A stretch of DNA of 64,000 nucleotides from positions 74,364 through 138,363 of the forward strand of contig JAKFDK010000022.1 in the NCBI GenBank assembly GCA_036676195.1. The letters run 5' to 3'. The number at the start of each line of letters is the position of its first letter. The stretch's first letter is position 1. The stretch comes from JAKFDK01 sp036676195 (GTDB lineage: Bacteria > Bacillota > Sulfobacillia > Symbiobacteriales > ZC4RG38). A program made the translations under genes and the position numbers. Under the pieces are notes generated by a model. It was not told where the DNA came from. It worked only from the letters and a program-made list of their open reading frames with translations, and made no database searches. This document shows positions 16,944-26,343 of the stretch, piece by piece.

Positions 16944-17996
16944 ATGCGCACACGGAAATTCTGCCGCACCGTATCCCAGTGGTTCATGGTGGTCATTTTG
17001 GCGCTCGGACTGGTTGCCTGTAGTACCGGACCCAGCCCGGCGGCCGAAACGAAGGCCCCACCGCCGGCCCCGCTGAAAAAACTGCGTGTCGCCCACTCCA
17101 TGATGAACTTCAACCCCTCCGTTGTCTGGGTGGCCCAGGATCAGGGAATCTTCACCAAGCACGGCCTTGACGTGGAATTTGTCTTTATCGAGAGCGGCAC
17201 AACCCTGACCCAGGCGCTGGTGGCCGGAGAAGCGCCCCTGGCCGTGGCGGCCTCCGCCGTGATCCCGGCCATTGCCAAGGGGGCCGACATCAAGATCATC
17301 GGCGGTTTCGTCAGCACCTTCCCCTACGATTTCGTGGTCACACCTGACATCAAGACAGCCGCCGACCTGAAGGGCAAGAAGCTGGGGGTCTCCAAGCTGG
17401 GCTCTGCCTCTCACACGGCCCTGCGCAAGGCCCTGAAGAATGTGGGGGTAGACGAAGAGTCCGTTGTCTTCATGCAAACCGGGTCGGAGACGGCGCGCCT
17501 GGCCTCCATGAAGGCCGGGGCCGTCCAGGGCACGGTGGTAGACCCCACCCTCTCCGCCGAGTTGAAAAAAGCGGGGTTCCGGAGCATGCTGTCACTCTAC
17601 GAAGCCAATATCCCGTACTTCCACACCGGAATCGTGGCCAGCGGAGCCTTTCTGAAGAACGAGCGCGCCACGGCGGAAGCGTTCCTGAAGGGCATCGTGG
17701 AAGCCACGGCTTTCTATCTGGATCCCAAGAACGAACAGGCCGTGATCGACAGCATCTCCCGGCATCTGCGGATGGACGAAGCCGGAAACAAGAATGAGAT
17801 CATCAAAATGGGCTATCAGATGCACCGGGACAAATACTACCAGCTTCTGCCGTACCCGTCGGTGCCGGGCGTGGAGGCGGCGGTGGTCGAACTCAAACTG
17901 GAGCAGGAGCTGAAGGTCAGTTCGGTCATCGACGATTCGATCCTGCGCGGCCTGGAACAGCAGGGATTCCACAAGCAGTTCCAGGCGGCACGCTAA
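16944..17996 (+). CDS. ABC-transporter substrate-binding lipoprotein, NMT1/SsuA/TauA type
   Basis: The ATG at 16944 behind AAGGAGGG gives 350 residues with a signal peptide and lipobox LVACS. The body begins with LRVAHSMMNFNPSVVWVAQD and has GLDVEFVFIESG and a VAGEAPLAVAASAV stretch, typical of the NMT1/THI5-like fold that binds sulfonates, nitrate or pyrimidines. No permease or ATPase gene is beside it, so it must use a transporter encoded elsewhere or act as a sensor. The ThDP enzyme gene ends 48 bp upstream. Confidence 0.85.
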   Translation: MRTRKFCRTVSQWFMVVILALGLVACSTGPSPAAETKAPPPAPLKKLRVAHSMMNFNPSVVWVAQDQGIFTKHGLDVEFVFIESGTTLTQALVAGEAPLAVAASAVIPAIAKGADIKIIGGFVSTFPYDFVVTPDIKTAADLKGKKLGVSKLGSASHTALRKALKNVGVDEESVVFMQTGSETARLASMKAGAVQGTVVDPTLSAELKKAGFRSMLSLYEANIPYFHTGIVASGAFLKNERATAEAFLKGIVEATAFYLDPKNEQAVIDSISRHLRMDEAGNKNEIIKMGYQMHRDKYYQLLPYPSVPGVEAAVVELKLEQELKVSSVIDDSILRGLEQQGFHKQFQAAR

Positions 17997-18000
17997 ACAG

Positions 18001-18768
18001 ATGCTCACAGACATGCATACCCATCTGGACCGCTACCGGCCGGAGGAGCTGACCGGGGTGGTGCAGCGGGCCAGGGAGGCCGGAGTCAGTTGGATCGTCA
18101 CCGTGGGGATGAACATCGCCGCCTGTGAACGGGCTGTACAGATCGCCAGGGAATTCGACATCGTGCGCGCCGCAGTGGGCCTGCATCCCTGGGCCGCGCA
18201 CGAAGTCCGGGAAGCTGACTTCGTCCGGCTGCGGGACTTGCTGGCTGATCCCCGGGTGGTGTTTATCGGCGAGGCCGGCCTGGACACGGCCAAGACGCCG
18301 GCGATCAACTGGGAAAAGCAGTCCGACACCTTCCGGCGCCAGGTGCGGCTGGCCCGGGAGGCAGGTCTGCCGCTGAACCTGCACGTGAAAGGGGCGGCGG
18401 CGGAGGAGGCCCTGATCCAGATCCTCCGGGAGGAAAAAGCCGGCGCGGTCGGGGGACTGCTGCACGGGTTTGTGGGCAGCCTGAAGACGGCTCAGGCTGC
18501 CCTGGAACTGGGATTCTTTATTTCCGTACCCCGGCTGATCACCTTTGCGGACCAGGATGCCGTGCGCGCGCTGTTTGCCCAAATCCCCCTGGCAGGGCTG
18601 GTGCTGGACACCGATTCCACCGGTGGCCAACTGCCCGACGGGCGGCGCGTGGAGCCAGCCATCATCCGGGAGATGGCGGCGGCGGTGGCGAAGCTGCACG
18701 GCACTACGCTGGCGGCGGTGGCCGAGCAGACGGAGCAGAATCGGCAGCAACTGTTCCGGGGCCGGTAG
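18001..18768 (+). CDS. TatD-family metal-dependent hydrolase
   Basis: The 255-residue protein shows the metal-ligand set of the family: DMHTHLD at residues 4-10, GLHPW near 60, the bridging Glu in FIGEAGLD near 92, NLHVKG near 127 and LDTDS near 202. It should cleave phosphodiester or amide bonds with two metal ions; TatD relatives act as deoxyribonucleases. It starts four bases after the binding-protein gene. The ribosome site is poor, so translational coupling is likely. Confidence 0.85.
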   Translation: MLTDMHTHLDRYRPEELTGVVQRAREAGVSWIVTVGMNIAACERAVQIAREFDIVRAAVGLHPWAAHEVREADFVRLRDLLADPRVVFIGEAGLDTAKTPAINWEKQSDTFRRQVRLAREAGLPLNLHVKGAAAEEALIQILREEKAGAVGGLLHGFVGSLKTAQAALELGFFISVPRLITFADQDAVRALFAQIPLAGLVLDTDSTGGQLPDGRRVEPAIIREMAAAVAKLHGTTLAAVAEQTEQNRQQLFRGR

Positions 18769-18900
18769 GTCGTCGCCGGAGCGGGCCAGCCACCCCGGTT
18801 CCGTACCGCAGATGAGTTTTGAAATACAGATCTGGAAATACAAGTCAGGAAACACAGAGCGCACCTACGGCCTTCGACACGCCGCCGGTGCGTTCTGTGT

Positions 18901-18906
18901 TATCCT
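18901..18906 (+). promoter_or_regulatory. Possible -10 element of cassette 2
   Basis: TATCCT follows the right arm of the hairpin directly; copy 1 has TAACCT at the same place (7821). TTCGACA is 21 bases upstream in both, too far for a standard -35, so the assignment is weak. Confidence 0.3.
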
Positions 18907-18953
18907 GATTCTGGGAGCCGCAGCAGGCCAGGTCCATGAAAGGGGTGAGCGCC

Positions 18954-19049
18954 GTGGTGAAATTCACCATCGAGATGGACGCGACAACGTTCATCTCGCT
19001 TGTGCTGATGATCATTCCGGCAATCATCACCGCTATCAAACAGCGGTAG
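18954..19049 (+). CDS. 31-residue single-span membrane peptide (type I toxin-like), copy 2
   Basis: A GTG start behind AAGGGGTG gives MVKFTIEMDATTF followed by a hydrophobic span and the basic tail AIKQR. Against copy 1 the substitutions are mostly conservative (I/F, V/I, S/D, A/T) and the AIITAI core is kept. That pattern supports translation in both copies. Confidence 0.6.
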   Translation: MVKFTIEMDATTFISLVLMIIPAIITAIKQR

Positions 19050-19149
19050 GCGACGGTCCCATCGTCGATTGCCGCCGTCTTGAACTTGGGACGGCACTGA
19101 CTGGCGGACTCCAGGGCACCCCCATTCGGGTGTCCTTTCTTCATGATAT

Positions 19150-19541
19150 CCACTGACCGGCCGCTTTATCCAGGCAAGAAAACCTAAGCTTCGACCTCCC
19201 AGGCCAGCAGGGCGGCCCCAAAGCGCTGGCCCTGCACGAACACCGGCACGGCCGGCCAAATCCCGTTCCGGGTTCCCGGTCCAGTCCTGGCAGTACCGGC
19301 GGTTGTGGGCCGGCGGAGCCCCGCCGTGCCCGGCGGTAACGGTAGCAGGTTGACGGCGAAACAAACTGACCAACAGTTCTCCCCCCGCTGGCTATGAATA
19401 AAGTTCGGTCCTCCGCCCTGGCCATCGTCAGGCCGGATAGTGCGGTGCAATCAAAATTCAGCCCTCCCATCAACGTTTCCTTTATTTTCTGCGTTGGCAC
19501 ACAGGTAAATAACTGCGGCACCCAAACCCATTGTATGAATA
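19150..19541. other. Gene-less stretch between cassette 2 and the patatin promoter
   Basis: Short overlapping minus-strand frames between 19184 and 19521 show protein-like phrases (for example FVQGQRFGAALLAWEVEA) split over more than one frame. This could be a decayed gene, but I cannot name a family. The right part, from about 19460, is AT-richer. Confidence 0.35.
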
Positions 19542-19570
19542 TTGACAGTTAAACGAAATGAGGGTTATAT
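19542..19570 (+). promoter_or_regulatory. Sigma-A promoter of the patatin-like gene
   Basis: A consensus TTGACA at 19542-19547 and TTATAT at 19565-19570 are separated by exactly 17 bases. Confidence 0.85.
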
Positions 19571-19639
19571 TGGTCACGTGCGTTGACTTTCGGGTTCAGG
19601 GTGGCCCGCTGACATCGTCGAAATGAGGGGGCGGTTGGG

Positions 19640-20584
19640 ATGCCGGAGGCGAATGCGGTCTTTCAGGGTGGGGGAGTGCGGGGCATCGGCCTGGTCGGGG
19701 CCCTGGCTGTGGCCGAGGAACGGGGCTATACCTGGCGGCGGGTGGCCGGCACGTCGGCTGGGGCCATCGTGGCGACCCTGGTGGCGGCGGGATACACGGC
19801 GGCGGAGATCACCGAAATCATGAAGACCGAAGTCGACTACAAGGCATTCATGGACCGCCGGCTCCCGCTCGGGGTGGTGTCAGAGATTACCGATGTCCTG
19901 AAGGACCGCGGCATCTACACCGGGCAATACTGCATTGAACTCATGGACCGGCTCCTTGGCCGCAAGCTGGGCAAGTCCACCGTGACCTTCCGCGATCTGC
20001 CGGTACCCTGCCAGGTGATTGCCACTGACGTGACCAACTGCCGCATGGTGGTGCTGCCCGACGACCTGAACGAGTATGGTCTGGCAGCGCCCCTGGACTT
20101 TCCCGTGGCCCAGGCCGTTCGGGCCAGCATGAGCATTCCGATCTTCTTTGAGCCCTACGTTCTGCACTACACCCGGGAAGGGGAAAGCTGCACAGCCACG
20201 CTGGTGGACGGCGGTATGCTCAGCAACTTCCCGATCTGGCTGTTTGACCCCAGGGGTGAGGCCCCGCAGGTCCCCACCATCGGCTTCCGCCTGCAGGCCC
20301 CCGGCACCGGCGGACCTCTGCAGGACCATACCCTGCTCCAGTACCTGCGTGCTCTGGTGACCACCGTGCTGGACGGGCACGATGATTACGACCTGACCCA
20401 CCAGGATTACGAACGGACGATTACCATTAATACCGGCGATGTAAAAACTACCGAGTTTGACCTCTCCCCGGCAGACCGGGACTGGCTATACGACAGCGGA
20501 CGCCAGGCTGCTGAACAGTTCTTTGCCGGCTTTGACTTTGCCGCCTGGCTGGCGCGTTTTACCCCCCGGGCCTGTAAAAACTGA
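19640..20584 (+). CDS. Patatin-like phospholipase
   Basis: The 314-residue protein has the oxyanion motif GGGVRG at residues 10-15, the nucleophile elbow GTSAG at 38-42 and the dyad Asp in VDGGMLSN near 190, all in family order. It should hydrolyse acyl ester bonds of lipids from the cytoplasmic side; no signal peptide is present. It has its own strong promoter and stands alone, convergent with the siderophore operon. A ribosome site (GAGGGGGCGG) precedes the ATG. Confidence 0.9.
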   Translation: MPEANAVFQGGGVRGIGLVGALAVAEERGYTWRRVAGTSAGAIVATLVAAGYTAAEITEIMKTEVDYKAFMDRRLPLGVVSEITDVLKDRGIYTGQYCIELMDRLLGRKLGKSTVTFRDLPVPCQVIATDVTNCRMVVLPDDLNEYGLAAPLDFPVAQAVRASMSIPIFFEPYVLHYTREGESCTATLVDGGMLSNFPIWLFDPRGEAPQVPTIGFRLQAPGTGGPLQDHTLLQYLRALVTTVLDGHDDYDLTHQDYERTITINTGDVKTTEFDLSPADRDWLYDSGRQAAEQFFAGFDFAAWLARFTPRACKN

Positions 20585-20732
20585 CATCATCAGGCGCGCC
20601 TGCTCGTGACCGGGTCCGGATTCCGGCCAGGGTAGATGTTGCCGCCGGTACCGTGGCCGTCACCGTGGACCACTTCACGTTGTTCGCCCTGAGGAGTCCC
20701 ATTCTTCTGTCGCAGAATCCCAGGTTTTTGCT

Positions 20733-21935
20733 CTACCCCCCTGGTCCGAAATCCACAAAGAGATGTTCCGGGTGAGGATGGCTGAGGAAGTCATGGTGGG
20801 AGATGGCCCAGCCGTAGGCGCCTGCGTAACGGAAGAGAATGACGTCCCCGATCCGGACGCGCGGGACGTAGATGTCCCGCGCCAGCAGGTCTTTCGGGGT
20901 GCAGAGTTGACCGGCCACCGTGACCATACTGTCGCGCAGTTCCGGACGTGGGAAGGGGTAGAGCCATTGCTCGATGGGGACTACTGTAAAAGGATGACTG
21001 TGCTGCCAGGAAGCAGGGAGGCGAAACTGGTGGGTCCCGCCCCGGATGATCACGAAGTCCTTTCCGTGGTTCTGCTTGATATCCAGCACTTCCGCAGCGT
21101 AGTAGCCGCATGCCGCCGTCTGGTAGCGGCCGCACTCAAACAGGAGGGTCAGGCCGGGCGGGCACTGCTCCCTGAGCACTCCGTCCAGCCGGGCCGTGAA
21201 GGCGGCCCAGTCAAACTGCTGCGCGAGGTCACGGTAGTTGACCCCGATGCCACCGCCGGCGTTGAGATAGGAAACCCGCAGGTCAAACTCCCTGGCCCAG
21301 GCCTGCGCCTTCCCGATGTAGTGGGCGATCAGGCGGGCATGTCCCTCGGGGTCCAGGTTGTTGGAAATGGAATGGAAGTGAAAGCCTTGCAGCTCCACAT
21401 GCGCGGAGCGGCGGGCCAGGGCGATGGCGGCGGGCACCTCGGCCTCGCCGATGCCGAACTGGGTGGGGACACCCGCCATCTGCAGGGTGGCGGCGGGGAG
21501 GGGACCGCTGAGGTTCACCCGCAGCAGGATCGGCACTACCGTGCCGATCTGGGCGGCAAGATGCTCCACGCGCTGCAGTTCGTTCACGCTCTCCACGTGG
21601 AGGAGGGTGACACGGTGGCGAATGGCCCCTGCGATCTCCGCATCGGTCTTGCCCGGTCCGCCGAAGAGGATCGGGATGTGGGCATCCACCGCCCGCACTT
21701 TGGCGATCTCACCCAGGGAGGCGACCTCAAACCCGTGCACCATGGGGGCCAGGGCCTTCAGGATCGGCGCTTCTGAGTTGGCCTTAATGGCGTAGAAAAG
21801 GCGGCATGGAGAGGGAAGGGTTGCGACCAGGTGCGACACGTGGGTTCGGAGCTGGTTCAGGTCGTAGATGTAAGCGCAGAGGGGCTGCTCCCGTTCCGCC
21901 TTGAGGGACCGGATCAGGCTTTCGATACGGCTCAT
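20733..21935 (-). CDS. sbnH: SbnH-like PLP-dependent decarboxylase of staphyloferrin B synthesis
   Basis: The start at 21935 is fixed by ATGA overlap with sbnG and gives 400 residues. It is a fold III (alanine racemase-like) decarboxylase: the PLP lysine lies in RLFYAIKANSEAP near residue 50, the glycine-rich phosphate loop in NAGGGIGVNY near 202, HFHSISN near 170 and the second-domain FECGRYQTAACG near 248. SbnH decarboxylates the citryl-diaminopropionate intermediate to citryl-diaminoethane. It is the last gene of the operon, and no sbnI-like gene follows. Confidence 0.87.
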   Translation of the reverse strand: MSRIESLIRSLKAEREQPLCAYIYDLNQLRTHVSHLVATLPSPCRLFYAIKANSEAPILKALAPMVHGFEVASLGEIAKVRAVDAHIPILFGGPGKTDAEIAGAIRHRVTLLHVESVNELQRVEHLAAQIGTVVPILLRVNLSGPLPAATLQMAGVPTQFGIGEAEVPAAIALARRSAHVELQGFHFHSISNNLDPEGHARLIAHYIGKAQAWAREFDLRVSYLNAGGGIGVNYRDLAQQFDWAAFTARLDGVLREQCPPGLTLLFECGRYQTAACGYYAAEVLDIKQNHGKDFVIIRGGTHQFRLPASWQHSHPFTVVPIEQWLYPFPRPELRDSMVTVAGQLCTPKDLLARDIYVPRVRIGDVILFRYAGAYGWAISHHDFLSHPHPEHLFVDFGPGG

Positions 21936-22735
21936 GGCTGAATTCGCTCCTGCGTGCAGGCTGCCTGGAGTTGCTGCTGGAACAGGCGCAGGTGGGCCTG
22001 CAGGGCACGGAAGGCCACCCCGCGCTCGTCGCCGAGAACAAAGGCGCAGACCCCGCGCTCCCGCCAGAACCCGAAGTCCTCGGGCACCCGGGGGATGGCG
22101 CAGTAAGGAATGTCCCGCTGCCTGGCCGCAGCCTGTACCTGGCCGAGAGCTTCCCGGACCAGGGGATGGCGGGTTTGCCACGGGACGCCGAGGGACTGGG
22201 ACAGGTCGGCGGCGCCCTCCAGCACCAGGTCGAGGCCGGGAACCGCCAGGATCTCCTCGACCCCTTCAACCCCATGCCGGTCCTCGATCATGGCCACGAC
22301 CATGACCTCGGCGTTGGCCGTCCGAATATAAGCAGGCAGATCGCCCTTGCCAAAAGCAGCCGGGCGGCCGGCGTTCAATCCCCGCTCCCCTTCCGGGAAG
22401 TAGCGGCTGGAACGGACGGCCGTTTCCGCATCGGCGCGGGTGCGGACCCTGGGCACAACCACCCCCTGTGCCCCGGCGTCCAGCGCCCTGAGAATGGCCC
22501 CGGGGGAAGCGTCCGGGACGCGCACCAGCGCCGTCAACCCGACCGTCTCGGCGGCCCGCAGCATGTTCTCCAGCGTTTCCGGATTGACCAGGGTGTGCTC
22601 GGTGTCAATGATGACGAAGTCGAACCCGGCGCAGCCAATCATCTCGACCACCAGGGGGACTGGGGTAGAGCAGAAGAGGCCGAACACGGCGCGCCCTTCC
22701 CCCAGTGCCCGCTTCAGCGCATTGTGCCTCAGCAT
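21932..22735 (-). CDS. sbnG: SbnG-like citrate synthase of the HpcH/HpaI aldolase family
   Basis: The 267-residue protein has the class II aldolase features FDFVIIDTEHT near residue 40, RVPDASPGAI near 74, a metal-binding region near VMVVAMIEDRHGVEG and a divergent tail. In the sbn setting this family member makes citrate from oxaloacetate and acetyl-CoA for the siderophore, free from TCA-cycle control. It overlaps sbnF by seven bases and sbnH by four. Confidence 0.87.
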   Translation of the reverse strand: MLRHNALKRALGEGRAVFGLFCSTPVPLVVEMIGCAGFDFVIIDTEHTLVNPETLENMLRAAETVGLTALVRVPDASPGAILRALDAGAQGVVVPRVRTRADAETAVRSSRYFPEGERGLNAGRPAAFGKGDLPAYIRTANAEVMVVAMIEDRHGVEGVEEILAVPGLDLVLEGAADLSQSLGVPWQTRHPLVREALGQVQAAARQRDIPYCAIPRVPEDFGFWRERGVCAFVLGDERGVAFRALQAHLRLFQQQLQAACTQERIQP

Positions 22736-24540
22736 GGCTGTGCGAGCCCGTTGCGCACCCGGTGCACCCGGACCTCCGTATCCGGGTACAGCCGGCGCTT
22801 GGTCAACTGTTCCACCTGCGTGGTGGGGGCGAAGAGGTCAAAGAGGGCGAAACGCTCCCGCAGGTGAGGAAAGCGGCGCTGGTAGTCCGTAATCACCGTG
22901 CGGGCGAGGGACCAGAAGCGGCGCTCATCGAGACCGAAGTGGTCGGCGAGGAAGAGGGCGAGCTCTGAGAGGTTAATGAAAAAGAAAGCGTCGTGCATGA
23001 AGTCCCGCACGTCCTCCAGGTTGTCTGTCTCAATGTACGAATTCCGGTTCACCCGTGTGTGGGCGACCGGTGTGGCGTGCAGGGGCGGGCGCCGCTCCGG
23101 GGCGGTCAGGTGGGCCGGCGCAAAGCGGATACCGTCATGGAAGTCCTTCAGAGCCATGCGCTGGGGGACGCCCTGCCGGTGGATGAGGACCATGTTCTGG
23201 GCGTGGGACTCCAGGGCAATGCCGTGGGCGTAAAGCATGTGGACGATCGGGAGAATGCTCACCTCCAGCAGCCGGCGGACAAAAGACTCCACCCCTTCCT
23301 GCTGCACCCAGGGCGCAATGAATGGGCGACCGTCCACATCGAGGCTGCAGAGGGCGTTGAACGGGACCGCTTCCTCGCCGTGAGCGAGGAAGGGGTGCAG
23401 GCTTTCCCGCCAGATGCACGACAGGACCCCGTTCGTGGCCGGTAACAAGAGTTCAGGCTGCGGCCGGTCGTAGGTCACCCCCAGCACCTCCCCGAGCAGG
23501 ACCGGCCGCAGTTCATCACGCAGGAAAGGGTCCGCCTGGACGAGCCCCTTCAGCCAGTCCGAAATGAGGGGGGCGTTCTGCACCGTGTGGGGGGCCAGGA
23601 TGCGGGAGGTGGAGGTATTGACAATGCTCAGGGAGAGCTTCAGGTAGGCCTTATCCGGCGAACTGGTGTTGGCCATTGTCCGGATCGATTGCTGGGGGCG
23701 ATAGGCGTCTTCGGCGGTGCCAAGGAGGATCAGGCGCCCGTCGCGCAGGTCCTGGTAAAAGGCAGCAACAGCACGCTCTCGCCACTGCCAGGGGTGTACT
23801 GGCAGCAGAATGTACTCGTCGGGGTTCAGGCCCCGGGCGCGCATCTCCCCGGTAAAGCGGGCGTGGGCAGCTTCCCCCAGCTCGTGCCGGATCAATGCCA
23901 GGGGGTCAATGGCGGTGGAGGCGGCGCGGCGGGTGTAGTCCCGATGCGCGGCCAGCCAGAGCGGCCGGACCTCGGGGCCGAACTCCGGCCCGAAGGCGGC
24001 GTTGTCGAGGTAGTCAAAGCCGAGGCGCGATTTGTAGGAGGGGTGGTAGGGGTGGCCGTCCATCAGGCCGCTTTCCATCTCGTCGTAGGTGCAGTTCCGG
24101 AGCAAGCGCCCCTCCCGGTGCCGCCGGTGCTGAGCCAGGGTATCTTTGAGGAGCGTTTGCTCCAGCTCACCGATAAAATGCACCAGCCGTTCGGTGTCGG
24201 CACCGAGAGACGAGCGGATCTCCAGGAGGAAGCGGGAAAGCGAATCGGCCTCGGCGGTCACACCGCCGGCGACCCGGGTGACGGGTTCCTGGCTGAGCCG
24301 GATGCGGTCAAAACTGAACCGCCGCTGCCCGCGGCACAGGTAGCTGACGGGCTGACCGGCGTTGTCCTGACCGTGGAGACGGAACACCAGTTGCTCTGCG
24401 GCCGGTTCTGTCTCCGGCCGCACCACTCCCTCGTAGATCAGGGACTCGATTAACTGGCGGAAGATCCGCCTGCGGACCTCCGGGAACTGTTCGCATTGCA
24501 GAGCTGCGTTCAGGTTGGCAGTGTCCAGGGCTGTGTTCAT
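22729..24540 (-). CDS. sbnF: SbnF-like NIS (IucA/IucC) siderophore synthetase
   Basis: The 603-residue synthetase shows the NIS motifs: DGHPYHPSYKSRLGFD near residue 160, LLPVHPWQW near 247, SIRTMAN with KLSLSIVNTSTSR near 288-315 and IALESHAQN near 454. The C-terminal FhuF-like part has ALKDFHDG. In the Staphylococcus pathway SbnF adds the second diaminopropionate to citryl-diaminoethane. GAGGTGT precedes its ATG, three bases after sbnE. Assignment among the three synthetases rests on gene order. Confidence 0.85.
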   Translation of the reverse strand: MNTALDTANLNAALQCEQFPEVRRRIFRQLIESLIYEGVVRPETEPAAEQLVFRLHGQDNAGQPVSYLCRGQRRFSFDRIRLSQEPVTRVAGGVTAEADSLSRFLLEIRSSLGADTERLVHFIGELEQTLLKDTLAQHRRHREGRLLRNCTYDEMESGLMDGHPYHPSYKSRLGFDYLDNAAFGPEFGPEVRPLWLAAHRDYTRRAASTAIDPLALIRHELGEAAHARFTGEMRARGLNPDEYILLPVHPWQWRERAVAAFYQDLRDGRLILLGTAEDAYRPQQSIRTMANTSSPDKAYLKLSLSIVNTSTSRILAPHTVQNAPLISDWLKGLVQADPFLRDELRPVLLGEVLGVTYDRPQPELLLPATNGVLSCIWRESLHPFLAHGEEAVPFNALCSLDVDGRPFIAPWVQQEGVESFVRRLLEVSILPIVHMLYAHGIALESHAQNMVLIHRQGVPQRMALKDFHDGIRFAPAHLTAPERRPPLHATPVAHTRVNRNSYIETDNLEDVRDFMHDAFFFINLSELALFLADHFGLDERRFWSLARTVITDYQRRFPHLRERFALFDLFAPTTQVEQLTKRRLYPDTEVRVHRVRNGLAQPC

Positions 24541-24543
24541 TGG

Positions 24544-26343
24544 TTACACCTCGCATGCCCGGATCGGATTCGCGATCGGGACGTAGAGCGGCGTCTCGCC
24601 TCGCTCCTGGAAGCGGCTGATCAAGTTGGCTTTGGCGGGCAGCTCCGGGCCGTCCAACAGTTCCTCCAGGTAATGCTCTCCGCCAGCCGATCGAAACAGC
24701 GCCGCGTTCTCCTGCAGCAGGCTGCGGACCACCTGCCAGAGCTGTCGCTCCTCCCCGGCTCCGTAGCGGGCCAGGGTAAACAGCAGATGGCCCAGATGGT
24801 TGACAACGAAGTAGTACTTCAGCCGGTGCCAGGCGTCGGCATCGGGATAGAGGGCCGGGCTGTCCGCTGTGACCTGGCCGCCGTAGAGGCCCCGCGCGGC
24901 GGCCCGCTCCCGGCTGATGGCGGCCCCTTCCAGGTCTCTGACGTAGAAGCCGGCGGGCCAGCCTCCGGCCAACACCAGCATGGAGTTCTGTACGTGGGCC
25001 TCCAGGCTGAGGCCGCCCTGCAAAAAGAGCCGCAGCAATGGGAGGAGGGAGATCTCCAGATAGCGGCGGAGCCACGTGGCCACGAAGTCAGGGGTGAGAC
25101 CCCGGTCCTGGGTGTTGGCCGCCGCACGCAGCGCCTGGACGACGGGCGGTTCAGTCCCGTGCAGCGAGGGTTCCAGCAGGCCCGCCAGCACCATCGGGGC
25201 TCCCGAACCGGCCGCGGTGGGGGTGCGCCGAAACAGGACGGCGAAGCTGGCGGCGAGCTCGTCGCGGGCAGACGCAGTCCATTCCGGCGGCGCCACCGAG
25301 CGGTAGCCCTCCTCAAGGAGGACGGTGAAGCGTTCAAACGGCAACTCCGGCTGCAGGGCGGCCATGACCCGGCTGGCGTCCAGGCTGCGTTGGAGCTGAT
25401 CGGGCGGGTTGACCCGGACAAAATTCGTGATGCGGACATCGAGAGGGAGTTTGAAAAAGTAGCGGTGCCCGGGGGCCCAGACGGTGCGTACGGAGGAGGT
25501 CGGGTAGACGGGCTCGCCCAGCTGACCAAGGTGGATCAGGCGGCCTTCATGCATCAGTGCTTCCACTTGTGGGAGCCGGCATAGGTAAGCGGCTTGCCAG
25601 GGGTGGCATGGCAGCAGGCGCCAGTCACGGCCGACCCTGGGGTGGTCGTGGGCCGCGTGGAGTACGGCGGCGGGGATCACCGCCTCTCCCGTGCCCGGGA
25701 GGAACTGTTCCATCACCAGTTCCGGTACAGCGGCGAAGTAGTGCAGCCTGAAGGAGGCTCCGAGTTCCGGGGAGTAACGCTCCAGGTCAGCAGGGGAGAA
25801 ACCCTCCGAACTTTTGGGGGTCGGGTGGAAGGGATGGCCGAAGACAATCGCCTGTTCGGCGGCCAGAAAGCGGTCGGCCGCGTCCGGGTCAAGCCTTGGT
25901 CGTCCTCGCCGCAGATGGCGCTCCACGTAGAGGGCGGTCTTCCCGACGCTGTTCTCGATGTGCTGCAGGAGCGACCGCCGGCGCATCTCCCGCACGGAGG
26001 CGTCCGGCTCCGGGGTAGCCAGGTCGGAGACGAGCAGGCCGGCCAGTTCCATAACGTCGGCCACGGGGCGGTGTGCCGCTGTAGCAGCGGTGCCGGCCCA
26101 GAAGTGGCTCCCGAATTGGTGGTGGCCGGTGGCGGACACGTAGGTAACAGCGCCGAGAAGTACCGTTCCGGTGGCACGGAGCACCAGCCGCATTGGCCAC
26201 CCCAGCGCGCATAGCTGATCGTACACGTCACGCGGCAGTGCGGCCGCGGCCGGGTCATTCGGCTCCAGGCGGGGGTCGGCCACGCCCGTCTCCCGGAGGT
26301 AGGAATTGAGCAGGCGCTCCAGCGCGGCCTGTTCGGCAATCAT
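24544..26343 (-). CDS. sbnE: SbnE-like NIS (IucA/IucC) siderophore synthetase
   Basis: The start at 26343 follows from ATGA overlap with the exporter gene and gives 599 residues. Motifs: FGHPFHPTPKSSEGFS near residue 170, LPCHPWQ near 250, YPTSSVRTVWAPG and KLPLDVRITNFVRV near 287-310, LSLEAHVQN near 450. SbnE joins the first L-2,3-diaminopropionate to a prochiral carboxyl of citrate. Spacing and overlap with its neighbours indicate one transcript. Confidence 0.86.
   Translation of the reverse strand: MIAEQAALERLLNSYLRETGVADPRLEPNDPAAAALPRDVYDQLCALGWPMRLVLRATGTVLLGAVTYVSATGHHQFGSHFWAGTAATAAHRPVADVMELAGLLVSDLATPEPDASVREMRRRSLLQHIENSVGKTALYVERHLRRGRPRLDPDAADRFLAAEQAIVFGHPFHPTPKSSEGFSPADLERYSPELGASFRLHYFAAVPELVMEQFLPGTGEAVIPAAVLHAAHDHPRVGRDWRLLPCHPWQAAYLCRLPQVEALMHEGRLIHLGQLGEPVYPTSSVRTVWAPGHRYFFKLPLDVRITNFVRVNPPDQLQRSLDASRVMAALQPELPFERFTVLLEEGYRSVAPPEWTASARDELAASFAVLFRRTPTAAGSGAPMVLAGLLEPSLHGTEPPVVQALRAAANTQDRGLTPDFVATWLRRYLEISLLPLLRLFLQGGLSLEAHVQNSMLVLAGGWPAGFYVRDLEGAAISRERAAARGLYGGQVTADSPALYPDADAWHRLKYYFVVNHLGHLLFTLARYGAGEERQLWQVVRSLLQENAALFRSAGGEHYLEELLDGPELPAKANLISRFQERGETPLYVPIANPIRACEV

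Larger units (their letters stand above)
18851..19139 (+). repeat. Hairpin-flanked small-peptide cassette, copy 2
   Basis: Layout equals copy 1 at 7774-8056: an inverted repeat (18851-18865 with 18887-18901, one mismatch) carrying TTCGACA in its loop, a small ORF, the GCCGTC/GGACGGC hairpin (19074-19096) and a terminator hairpin (19113-19134) followed by TTTCTT. Both end stems differ from copy 1 by compensating changes. Confidence 0.8.

Noticed and set aside
7700..19150. CRISPR array or composite transposon made by the two small-peptide cassettes
   Set aside because: Only two copies, in direct orientation, far diverged, with no transposase between them and no short regular repeats.
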